This document shows, in pieces, positions 1 to 7,226 of a DNA stretch of 32,306 nucleotides. The position numbers and the translations under genes were made by a program. The number at the start of each line of letters is the position of its first letter. Within the stretch, counting starts at the first letter, position 1. The notes beneath the pieces were generated by a model. That model did no database searches. It worked only from the letters and a program-made list of their open reading frames with translations, and was not told where the DNA came from. Source of the DNA: Myxococcales bacterium (GTDB taxonomy: Bacteria; Myxococcota_A; Polyangia; Polyangiales; Polyangiaceae); assembly GCA_021778125.1 (NCBI GenBank), contig JAJYCT010000019.1:1-32306 (forward strand), written 5' to 3'.

Positions 1-1
1 G

Positions 2-1321
2 TCGCCGCCGCCGGACAAGCAACCCAAGAAGCGCGGCGCCAAGAAGCCGACGGCGCACGGGCGCCCCCAGCTCCCCGCTCACCTGCCGCGCGTGCCCGAC
101 GTGCGGCTCGTCGCCGACGACAAGCGCACCTGCCCGCACTGCGACGTCCCGGTCGAGCGCCTCTGCATCAAGACCACCGCCGAGAAGCTCGACGTGCAGC
201 CCTCGCAGTTCATCGTGGTGCAGACCCAGGTCGAGACGTGCAGCTGCCCCAAGTGCCATCGGTACATCGTCGCCGCCGACAAGGGCGACGAGGTGCTCGA
301 CCGCGGCATCCTCGGCAACAACCTCCTGGTCGAGGCCCTGGTCGACCACTACGACGACGCCGTCCCCTGGGAGCGCATGGAGCGAAACGCGCGCCAGAAA
401 GACGTCCCGCTCGCCGCCAACACGCTCGCCTCCTCGGTCGGCCGCGTCATCGATCTGTTCGACCCCGTCGTCCGCCACATCCGCGACGCGTGCCTTTCCT
501 CGACCTTCACGGCCCTCGACGCCACGCGCATGCCCGTGCTCGATCCGGAGCATCCGCTGGGCATCCGCACCGCGGCGCTCTGGCTCATCGAGGGCGACCA
601 CCGATACGCCTGCTTCCTGTACGCGCCCAGCGGGCACGCCGAGCATCTGCGCACGTTCCTCGAGGGGCGCACGCTCGGCAGTGTCATGTGCGACGGCTCG
701 CCTACCAACAACTGCGTCGAGGACGTCGGCGGCCGGCGTGGCGGGTGCAACGCCCACGGACGCCGCGGCCTGGTCGATGCCCTTCGCCGTGGCGACGCAC
801 GCGCCGTCGAGGGACTCGAGCTGTACGCACAGATCTTCCACGTCGACGCCGAGGCCGCGCGCCGGGGCGAGAGCCTCGAGCTGCGCTTCGCGCGGCGTCT
901 TCGCGACAGCGCGCCGCTCATCGCCCAGCTCCGCGACTGGCTCGATCGACGGCTGGGCGACGTCGAGCCCAAGACACCTCTGGGCCAGGCCCTCGGCTAC
1001 CTCGACCGGCAGTGGTCGCGCCTGACCGCCTTCCTTCGCGACCCCCTCATGGAGATGACCAACAACGAGGTCGAAGGCGGCCTTCGCACCTGGGTGCTCG
1101 ATCGCAAGACGTGGCTGTTCGTCGGACACGAGCTGAGCGCGCGGCGCGCCGCCGATGCCCTCACGCTCCTGCGCACCTGCAAGCGGATGGGCATCCCCGC
1201 GCGCGACTACCTGCGCGACACGCTCGCGAGGATCCTCGCCGGCGAGAAAGACCTCGCGGCGCTGCTGCCCGAGACCTACGCCGCGGCGCGCGCCAAGCGC
1301 GCCCCTGCCATCGCCGCGTAG
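2..1321 (+). CDS. tnpC: IS66-family transposase (TnpC-like), 5' end cut by window edge
   Basis: This is a DDE transposase of the IS66 family, which moves the element by cut and paste. The frame is open to the first bases of the window, so the track's GTG at 92 is internal. The upstream in-frame residues read KKPTAHGRPQLPAHLPR, the usual IS66 lead-in to the zinc-finger. A zinc-finger-like segment follows (CPHCD, then CSCPKC), then the catalytic core (MCDGSPTNN region), and a C-terminal block NNEVEGGLRTW...WLFVGHE typical of IS66 ends. About 440 codons are visible; full-length members are around 500, so only the N-terminal helical region is missing. A small accessory ORF follows in the same direction. 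No internal stop or shift is seen. The family call is secure. Mobility cannot be judged without the left end. Confidence 0.93.
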   Translation, partial: SPPPDKQPKKRGAKKPTAHGRPQLPAHLPRVPDVRLVADDKRTCPHCDVPVERLCIKTTAEKLDVQPSQFIVVQTQVETCSCPKCHRYIVAADKGDEVLDRGILGNNLLVEALVDHYDDAVPWERMERNARQKDVPLAANTLASSVGRVIDLFDPVVRHIRDACLSSTFTALDATRMPVLDPEHPLGIRTAALWLIEGDHRYACFLYAPSGHAEHLRTFLEGRTLGSVMCDGSPTNNCVEDVGGRRGGCNAHGRRGLVDALRRGDARAVEGLELYAQIFHVDAEAARRGESLELRFARRLRDSAPLIAQLRDWLDRRLGDVEPKTPLGQALGYLDRQWSRLTAFLRDPLMEMTNNEVEGGLRTWVLDRKTWLFVGHELSARRAADALTLLRTCKRMGIPARDYLRDTLARILAGEKDLAALLPETYAAARAKRAPAIAA

Positions 1322-1376
1322 ACCGACTCCGCAGAGCTGACGCGCCGGCGCAGGCGTGCTTGGTTGCGCGCACCCG

Positions 1377-1829
1377 ATGTTGCCGCTCGAAGGAACGCTG
1401 CTCGAGAAGCTCCGCAAGATCGAGGCGCTGCACGCCGGCACCACGGTCGACGGCGAGCGTGAAGCCGCTCGTCGTGCCGCCGAGCGCATTCGCGCCCGAC
1501 TCGCCGAGCTACGCGCACGCGAGCACGACGAGGAGCTCTTCTACTCGCTGCCCGATCCCTGGAAGCGCAAGCTGTTCGTCGCACTCTGCCGGCGCTACGG
1601 GCTCAAGCCCTACCGCGAACGGGGCCGGCGCTACAGCACCGTCATCGTCCGTGCGCCCAAGGCGTTCCAGCAAGCCACCTTGTGGCCGGAGTTCCTCGCG
1701 CTGTCCGAGGAGCTACACGCGCACCTCAACGCGCTGACCGAGCGCGTCATCTGCGAGGCCATCAACGAGGACGTCAGCGAGCCGACCGAGCAGCCGCCCA
1801 AGGCGCTGCCCGAGGCGAACGGCGCCTGA
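1377..1829 (+). CDS. Conserved small protein carried with IS66-type element
   Basis: This is a charged protein of about 150 residues. It starts at ATG 1377 (MLPLEGTLLEKLRKIEAL); the track's GTG at 1356 adds seven residues with no better support. The N-terminus (LLEKLRKIEALHAGTTVDGE, then an Ala/Arg-rich helix) resembles the short DUF2786-like helix found in many bacterial proteins. The centre is a conserved block, LPDPWKRKLFVALCRRYGLKPY, followed by RRYSTVIVRAPKAF and a second helical region. From memory, similar proteins sit directly downstream of IS66-like transposases in myxobacteria and planctomycetes; this was not checked here. It is not an obvious TnpA or TnpB. Its function is unknown, and it could be an element-encoded accessory factor or a passenger. 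Codon use matches the transposase. Confidence 0.75.
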   Translation: MLPLEGTLLEKLRKIEALHAGTTVDGEREAARRAAERIRARLAELRAREHDEELFYSLPDPWKRKLFVALCRRYGLKPYRERGRRYSTVIVRAPKAFQQATLWPEFLALSEELHAHLNALTERVICEAINEDVSEPTEQPPKALPEANGA

Positions 1830-1919
1830 ACTCACGCCCGCGCCGAGCACGCGGGCGACGCCTGCGTCAACTGCTCTCCGGGGACGTCAGTCGCCGATGG
1901 GATACGGTGCAGGTCTACC

Positions 1920-3166
1920 TATACTCATCGCCTCGCGAGCCTGCGCGCGCAGGGAGAGGGCCTCGCCGCCGACGCGCTCACGCGAGGAGGACTGCGCGCG
2001 CTCGCGCTTCTGGCCACGGTGGGCACGGTGGTGGTGTTCGCAGCGTTCGTCGCGACTGGGCGCGGCGTATGGCGGGCCCTTCCCTACCAGAGGCGCTGTT
2101 TGCGGCGCTGGCGCAGGTGCTCGCCGGGGGCGCGTCTCTCGCCTCGGGCTCCTGGTGCACGGCGGTGGACTGCGGGCGCGAGCGCTACCTTCGCATCCAG
2201 GTCTTCGGCCTCGCCCGCACCCTTGTCACGACCGCGGGAGTCGCGCTACTGGCGCTGGGAGGTCTCGGCCCGGCCCGAGCGCTGATCATCGTGAGCTTCG
2301 CGCAAGTCGTTCTCGAGCTGTCGCGCTTCGTGGTCACGCGCGCAGGAGAGCCACGAGACGTCAAGGAGGCAGTGCCGGCCCGCCAGGTCCTCCGCGAAGG
2401 GCGGGGGAGCTTGGTGTACGCGTTCGCGGTGACGACCCAGAACGGGCTGCAGCCGTACGTCACGGCAGCTCTCTCTCCCTCGGTCGTCAGCGTGGCGGTC
2501 CCCGGCCGAACGCTGGCCAATAGCACGCGGACGCTGTCCACGGCGATCTTCAACGTCGTATGGGTCCCCGTCGCGGCCCGCTTCGCCGAGCTCACCGACG
2601 GACCACGCCGGCACGCCTTCTGGAGTCGCAACGCTCCGCTCCTGTCCCTCGTGCAGCTGGCGGGAGTCGCCGCGCTCCTGGCCCTCGCTCCACTCGTCGT
2701 GCCGCACTGGCTTCCGTCCAAGGCCGACGACATCCTCCGGCTTCTTCCTCTGTACTGCGTCGAGCAGGGCGCGTATGCCGCAAGCCTCCCGGTGCTCGTC
2801 TTGGCGCTGGCCAACGGACGCTTCGGGCTCCTTGGCGCCGTGACCCTCGCGTCCGCTACGGTGTCCATCGTGGGGACGCTGGTCTTCGTACCTTCCCACG
2901 GCGCCGTTGGATTTGCAGCGGCGAACGCAGTGGCCGGAGCCGTCGTAGCGGCGCCCCTGCTCATTGCGTGGGAGTGGCGGTACTGGCGGGAGCAAGGCGT
3001 CGTTGGGGTGGGGACGACTGGCACCCGGGCCCTGCTGCTCCTCGCGTCCATCGCGATCAGTATTGCCCACTGGCGCTCGCCGCGCCTCGGCGTGTGCCTC
3101 AGCCTCGTCCTGGTAGCCGTCGTCGGCGGGGCTGTCGTGCGTTCACGACGACGCGTGACCGCTTGA
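1920..3166 (+). pseudogene. Decayed Wzx/MATE-type polysaccharide flippase, 5'-truncated and frameshifted
   Basis: This is the C-terminal half of a multi-pass flippase that would move lipid-linked glycan repeats across the inner membrane. From about 2090 to 3166 the frame of the 494-aa ORF gives hydrophobic segments typical of Wzx (ALAQVLAGGASLASG, then RYLRIQVFGLARTLV, and several later TM stretches). Upstream, the plausible protein is in a different frame: YTHRLASLRAQGEGLAADAL followed by a TM segment (ALALLATVGTVVVFAAFVA), which runs out into Arg-rich shadow near 2070-2090. One frameshift in that interval joins the two parts. No credible N-terminal half exists before 1920, where the IS66 element begins. 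The first 75 or so residues of the track ORF are shadow sequence. A sequencing error could explain the shift but not the missing half. It overlaps the convergent wecA-like gene by 24 bp. Confidence 0.75.
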
Positions 3167-4693
3167 GGGGAGGTCGCGCCGGTACGCCACGCCGGGACAT
3201 GGCTCGTTCGGTGCGGGCCGCGACTCTGCCTGGCGCGGAGCGTGAATGCTACCAACTCTCGCAAGCGCTCCCGCCACCACGTCGGCAATGACCTGGAGCA
3301 GGACGTCCACCTGCGGGGAGACGTCCGGGGCACCGCTGCGCCATCGGAAGCGCAGGTCCGCGCACGCCAACGCGTCGGCGCCCAATGGATACCTTGCGGA
3401 GACAGCCTCCGGATCACGCGACAGATCGTCGCCCCTCCCGGTCGACTCCGCGACCGGGACCTTGGCGCCATCGGAACGCACCACGTCGAATGCGTCGATC
3501 TGCGCCCGCGAGAGTACCTCGCGGAGCGCCCGCCATACGTCCCGCTCCGAAGTCGCCAGTTCGAACAGCCCGGGAACCTCGGGGAGCACGGTTCTAAGCC
3601 GCTCTACCTCGGGACTGCGAAGGCGGCTCTTTTGTCGCCGAGCCAGCAACGCGTACTCGTACTGACCAACGAACCGCACGACCCCCACGACGAGTAGCGA
3701 GCCACCGAGCATCGCTGCTCCCACCTGCCAGCTGTGACCGAGAGACACGGCGATCGCCGTCACCGTGAAGAGCACGGAAACCCCATAGAGCGTCAGCACG
3801 GCACGCCGGTGCGTGAGCCCCATGTCGAGCAGCTTGTGATGGATGTGCCCGCGATCCGGCGAGAAGAGCGGACGTCGCTCCAGAAAGCGGCGGACCATGG
3901 CGAACGACGTGTCGACGATCGGCAAGCCCAGCGCGAGCACCGGGACGAGCAGCGACACAGTGGTCGACGCTTTCTGCGCTGCCCCCGCCAGCGACATCGT
4001 CCCGAGCAGGAACCCCAGGAAGTAGCTCCCCGAGTCGCCCATGAAGATGCGCGCCGGGTTGAAGTTGAAGAGCAGGAAGCCCACCACGGACCCCAGCACG
4101 GCTATCATCGTGATCTCGACAAACATGGCCCCGGTGACGTGCGCCACGACGAGATTCGAGATCGCGGCAAAAACGATGACACCACCAGCGAGCCCATCGA
4201 GGCCGTCGATGAGATTGATTGCGTTGGTGATCCCGACGATCCAGAAGACCGTGACGGGGAGCGCGAAAATCCCCATCGACATGGACCCCAGATAGGGGAG
4301 CAAGATGGAGTCGATCCGGAAGCCCAGCGCAAAAGCCAGGAGCGCCGCAGCGATCTGCGCGTAGAGCTTGTAAAGGGCCCGCACCCGGCGCGTGTCGTCG
4401 ATCACCCCCACCACGCACAGTCCGATGCCCCCGACGACCAGGGCGAGTAGTCGCTTCGCCTCACCGTGAATGGCGACAGCCACGACAGCCTCGGTCGCAT
4501 ACAGGGCCCCCACGGCCACGAAGAACGCGATACAGATCGCGACGCCGCCAAAGCGCGGGATCGCCCGCGCGTTTACGTTACGTCCCCCCGGGTGGGACAC
4601 GGCCCCGAGCCGAAACGCGAACGCCCGCATCAATGGCGTGAGCAGCGCGCTGACGACAGCGCTCACGAAGAAGAGGGCGACGTAGGACCTCAT
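3143..4693 (-). CDS. WecA/TagO-like polyprenyl-phosphate HexNAc-1-phosphate transferase with extra C-terminal domain
   Basis: This inner-membrane enzyme starts glycan assembly by moving a HexNAc-1-phosphate from UDP-sugar onto undecaprenyl phosphate. It has about ten hydrophobic segments over residues 1-345. Family motifs are present in order: the GVIDD pair near 98-100, NLIDGLDGLAGG near 160-171, FMGDSGS near 217-223, and HIHH near 283-286 in the large cytoplasmic loop. WecA and TagO proteins are usually about 350 residues. This one is 516, with a soluble C-terminal tail (about 350-516) containing a conserved-looking helix (SERDVWRALREVL) and a final amphipathic helix; its role is unknown and could be regulatory, GAF-like. 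It is the last gene of a minus-strand unit with the Alg14-like and Alg13-like genes, 114 bp after the latter. The symbol is left blank because the substrate sugar cannot be told. Confidence 0.93.
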   Translation of the reverse strand: MRSYVALFFVSAVVSALLTPLMRAFAFRLGAVSHPGGRNVNARAIPRFGGVAICIAFFVAVGALYATEAVVAVAIHGEAKRLLALVVGGIGLCVVGVIDDTRRVRALYKLYAQIAAALLAFALGFRIDSILLPYLGSMSMGIFALPVTVFWIVGITNAINLIDGLDGLAGGVIVFAAISNLVVAHVTGAMFVEITMIAVLGSVVGFLLFNFNPARIFMGDSGSYFLGFLLGTMSLAGAAQKASTTVSLLVPVLALGLPIVDTSFAMVRRFLERRPLFSPDRGHIHHKLLDMGLTHRRAVLTLYGVSVLFTVTAIAVSLGHSWQVGAAMLGGSLLVVGVVRFVGQYEYALLARRQKSRLRSPEVERLRTVLPEVPGLFELATSERDVWRALREVLSRAQIDAFDVVRSDGAKVPVAESTGRGDDLSRDPEAVSARYPLGADALACADLRFRWRSGAPDVSPQVDVLLQVIADVVAGALARVGSIHAPRQAESRPAPNEPCPGVAYRRDLPSSGHASS

Positions 4694-4807
4694 AGGATCA
4701 CAGGATTCCGGCGAGGCAGGGGGTCTCGTCGTTCGTTGCGCGGCCTAGGCCGTGCGTTCGTAGGCGCCCACGCTACCACATCGCCCGAAAGCCCCCGGGA
4801 GCAGAGG

Positions 4808-5407
4808 TCACGACGACCTCGGCGGTCGCTCCCGTAGCGTCGCCAGAGGAGGGGCGAAAGCTCCGAGTAGGGCCAGATACGCTCGGCGCAGCCGCCCAAC
4901 GCTCCGCCGCTCCGCCCTACCCTCTCCCAAAGCTGCCCGCAGGCTGGCAAGGGCGTCCGCCTGCGCCCTCTCGCCGGCGGTGCGCCCCCGGCGCTCCCCC
5001 CGAGCAAACGCTCCCAGCAGCGCGGCGAGATCGTCCTCGTCACCAGCGACCAGCACCCGCTCCGTGCGCGCGAATTCTTGCACGAGCTGGAGCTGGTGGT
5101 CATCGACGATCTCTCCCAGCCCGCTCCGCCGCGCCATCACGATGGGTACGTGTCCCGCCCGCAGCGCCGTCTGCACAGAGCCGACCCCCGCGTGCGTCAC
5201 CACGACCTCTGCCGCCTCGACCTCCGCGTCGAACTCCGTCCGGCTGAGCGACGCCACGGTGCGCAGGCCCCGCGGCCTTACCGCCGACGGCCCATGTTGG
5301 CACGTCCCCACAAAGGCCCCCGGGTGGCGCGCGAGCGCGCCATCGACCGCCCGCAGCATCCGGTCGAACGACTGCTGCGCGTTGCCGACGGTGACGAAGA
5401 CCCTCAT
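4808..5407 (-). CDS. Alg13/PssE-like glycosyltransferase family 28 C-terminal subunit
   Basis: This is the nucleotide-sugar-binding half of a two-protein GT28 glycosyltransferase. The start is ATG 5407 (MRVFVTVGNAQQSFDRML), not the track's 5464, because the partner gene's TGA overlaps it as ATGA and the preceding 19 residues are shadow. The protein is 199 residues. It has the family N-terminus VFVTVG..QQSFDRML and the donor-site region EVVVTHAGVGSVQTALRAGHVPIVMARR, with EIVDDHQLQLVQEF after it, as in Alg13 and PssE. In eukaryotic Alg13/14 and in bacterial EpsE/EpsF or PssD/PssE pairs, this half becomes active on binding the membrane-anchored Alg14-type partner, which is the gene directly upstream. 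The sugar transferred (often GlcA or GlcNAc in relatives) cannot be read from sequence. The Arg-rich tail looks poorly conserved. Confidence 0.9.
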   Translation of the reverse strand: MRVFVTVGNAQQSFDRMLRAVDGALARHPGAFVGTCQHGPSAVRPRGLRTVASLSRTEFDAEVEAAEVVVTHAGVGSVQTALRAGHVPIVMARRSGLGEIVDDHQLQLVQEFARTERVLVAGDEDDLAALLGAFARGERRGRTAGERAQADALASLRAALGEGRAERRSVGRLRRAYLALLGAFAPPLATLRERPPRSS

Positions 5408-5850
5408 CCGAACACCACTGGAGCGAGGCGCCCCCGCGGGAAGAAGCGCTCGAGGGCAGGCCACTGGTAGAAGAAGTCGTGCGCGAGGGGGTACATCAGC
5501 CGGCCGGTCAGCGTCGGCTTTACAATCGCCGCGGCCGACTCGAGGAACACGATCCGGGTGCCGAGCAGCACGCGCGCGACGACCGCGAACGGCACCACCG
5601 GCCCCGCCCCCGCCGACACGATCACGTCCGGATCCTCGCGCCGCAGGATTCGCGCAGCCTCGGCGAAGTTGAGCAGCACGCGCCAGTCACGCTCGGCGTG
5701 CGCGATGCGGTACACGCGCGCGAACGGAAACGCCGGCAGCTCGGCCCGGTCGTTGACCACGAGCACGACCTCGTGCCCCGCGAAGAGCGGGGCGAGTTGC
5801 ATGACCTCCGTGAGGTGCCCCCCTACGGACGAGACGACGAGGACGCGCAT
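5404..5850 (-). CDS. Alg14/PssD-like glycosyltransferase membrane-anchor and acceptor subunit
   Basis: This 148-residue protein is the partner of the Alg13-like protein. It starts MRVLVVSSVGGHLTEVMQL; the SVGGHLTE motif right at the N-terminus is the family hallmark and fixes the start. DVIVSAGAGPVVPFAVVARVLLGTRIVFLES follows, as in Alg14, PssD and EpsE, then DFFYQWPALERFFP near the C-terminus. It is likely associated with the inner face of the cytoplasmic membrane, where it would recruit the catalytic half to a lipid-linked acceptor. It is the first gene of the minus-strand unit, and its TGA overlaps the next ATG (ATGA), so the two subunits are probably made in step. The divergent GT4 gene begins 124 bp away, so promoters for both directions should lie in that gap; I see no clear consensus boxes there. 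Confidence 0.9.
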   Translation of the reverse strand: MRVLVVSSVGGHLTEVMQLAPLFAGHEVVLVVNDRAELPAFPFARVYRIAHAERDWRVLLNFAEAARILRREDPDVIVSAGAGPVVPFAVVARVLLGTRIVFLESAAAIVKPTLTGRLMYPLAHDFFYQWPALERFFPRGRLAPVVFG

Positions 5851-5973
5851 GGGCCGCGCCCGACAGTCTACCCACCGTCCGGTGCCCGTCCACGCGCCCT
5901 GAACGCCCGGAGCGGCCGCCGCACCCGATTTCCGCTACTACTGGGCGCCCTGCTCCGACCGACGCCTCGCCTG

Positions 5974-7218
5974 ATGCCTCGCCGCGTTCTCCTGGCCCAC
6001 CACTTCTTCCACCCCGACGACGTGGTGAGCGCACGCCTGTTCACCGATCTGGCCCTGGGCCTGCGCGCGCGCGGCTGGGACGTCACGGCGCTCACCAGCG
6101 ACCGCGCCTGGTCGGATCCACGCGCGGTGCTGCCCCCGCACGCCCAGCTGCACGGCGTGCGCATCGAGCGGGTGCACCGCCCCGCCTGGGGACAGGCCCG
6201 GCCTGTCGAGCGCCTCGCCAACTCCGCCTGGGTGCTCGCGACCTGGACGCGCCGCATGACGGACCTCGAGCCGGCGGACGTGGTCGTCGTGGGCTCCGAT
6301 CCGGCCTTTGCCGCGACGGCGCTGGTCCCCTGGCACCGCCTGTGGCCGCGCGCGACGCTCGTACACTGGTGCTACGACGTCTACCCGGAGGTCGTGGTGG
6401 CCGACAGCGACAGCGCTGCCGTGCGCGCCATCGCGCCCGTGGCTCGTCGCATGATGGCCGAGGGCTACCGCCGCTGCGACGCGCTGGTCGATCTCGGCCC
6501 TGGCATGCGCAAGCGGCTGGAGGAGTATGAGACGCGCGCGCTCCGGGCGACCATCTCGCCGTGGGCGCTCGTCGAGCCGGAGGGGGCTCCTCGCCCGCCC
6601 GACGCCGCGATGCGCAGGGAGCTCTTTGGCGACGCGCAGCTCGGCCTCCTGTACTCGGGCACGCTCGGGCGAGCCCACGACTTCCGCGCCCTGCTGGAGC
6701 TGGCGCGCGCCTGCCGCCGGCGATCCGGCGACCGCGTCGCCCTCACCTTCTCGTGCCGCGGCCACCGCCTCGAGGAGCTCGGGGCCGCGCTGCGCCCCGA
6801 CGACACCAACGTCCGCCTCGCCTCGTTCTGCTCGGAGGAGGATCTCGCGGTGCGGCTCGAGGCGGCCGATCTGCACGCGCTGAGCCTGCGGGCCGAGTGG
6901 TCCGGCCTCGTCGTGCCATCGAAGTTCTTCGGCTCGCTCGCGGTCGGCCGCCCCGTGGTCTACGCCGGACCGGCGGGCTCCGACATCGCGCAGTGGGTCG
7001 CCTCCCTCGGCGTCGGCTACGAGCTGCGCGACGACACCATGGACGCGACGGTCGACGCGCTCCACGCCCTCGCCGGCTCGCCCGGGACGCTCCGGACGCT
7101 GCAGCTCCGCGCCCGGCAGGCCTACGACGCCGAGTTCCGGCGGAGCCACGGCATCGCGGCGTGGGATCGGCTCCTGCGCACGCTCCTGGGCGACACGCCG
7201 CCGGAAGATCGAGGGTAG
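5974..7218 (+). CDS. Glycosyltransferase family 4 (WbuB-like)
   Basis: This is a GT-B glycosyltransferase of 414 residues. The start is ATG 5974 (MPRRVLLAHHFFHPDDVVSARLF). The 165 residues that the track adds upstream are shadow of the Alg14-like gene and Pro/Arg-rich. The N-terminal acceptor domain opens with a short hydrophobic strand and HHFFHPDD, as in WbuB-type enzymes. The C-terminal donor domain has LGLLYSGTLGRAHDF near residues 220-235 and the conserved loop SGLVVPSKFFGSLAVGRPVVYAGPAGSD near 310-335, where a Glu or polar residue normally contacts the sugar nucleotide. It is predicted to be a cytoplasmic or peripheral enzyme that adds one sugar to the lipid-linked repeat. Its stop is 8 bp before the asparagine synthetase ATG, so the two form one unit. 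Donor and linkage are unknown. Confidence 0.92.
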   Translation: MPRRVLLAHHFFHPDDVVSARLFTDLALGLRARGWDVTALTSDRAWSDPRAVLPPHAQLHGVRIERVHRPAWGQARPVERLANSAWVLATWTRRMTDLEPADVVVVGSDPAFAATALVPWHRLWPRATLVHWCYDVYPEVVVADSDSAAVRAIAPVARRMMAEGYRRCDALVDLGPGMRKRLEEYETRALRATISPWALVEPEGAPRPPDAAMRRELFGDAQLGLLYSGTLGRAHDFRALLELARACRRRSGDRVALTFSCRGHRLEELGAALRPDDTNVRLASFCSEEDLAVRLEAADLHALSLRAEWSGLVVPSKFFGSLAVGRPVVYAGPAGSDIAQWVASLGVGYELRDDTMDATVDALHALAGSPGTLRTLQLRARQAYDAEFRRSHGIAAWDRLLRTLLGDTPPEDRG

Positions 7219-7226
7219 CGAGCACC

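Larger units (their letters stand above)
1..1900 (+). mobile_element. IS66-type insertion element, right part
   Basis: The transposase and the small ORF after it form the right part of an IS66-like element. The left end lies outside the window. The right boundary is only approximate: it must fall between the accessory ORF stop (1829) and the first recognisable flippase codons near 1920. Because the left terminal repeat is not visible, I could not identify the matching right repeat or a target duplication. The flippase downstream lacks its first half, which is consistent with insertion into that gene followed by decay. Confidence 0.7.
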
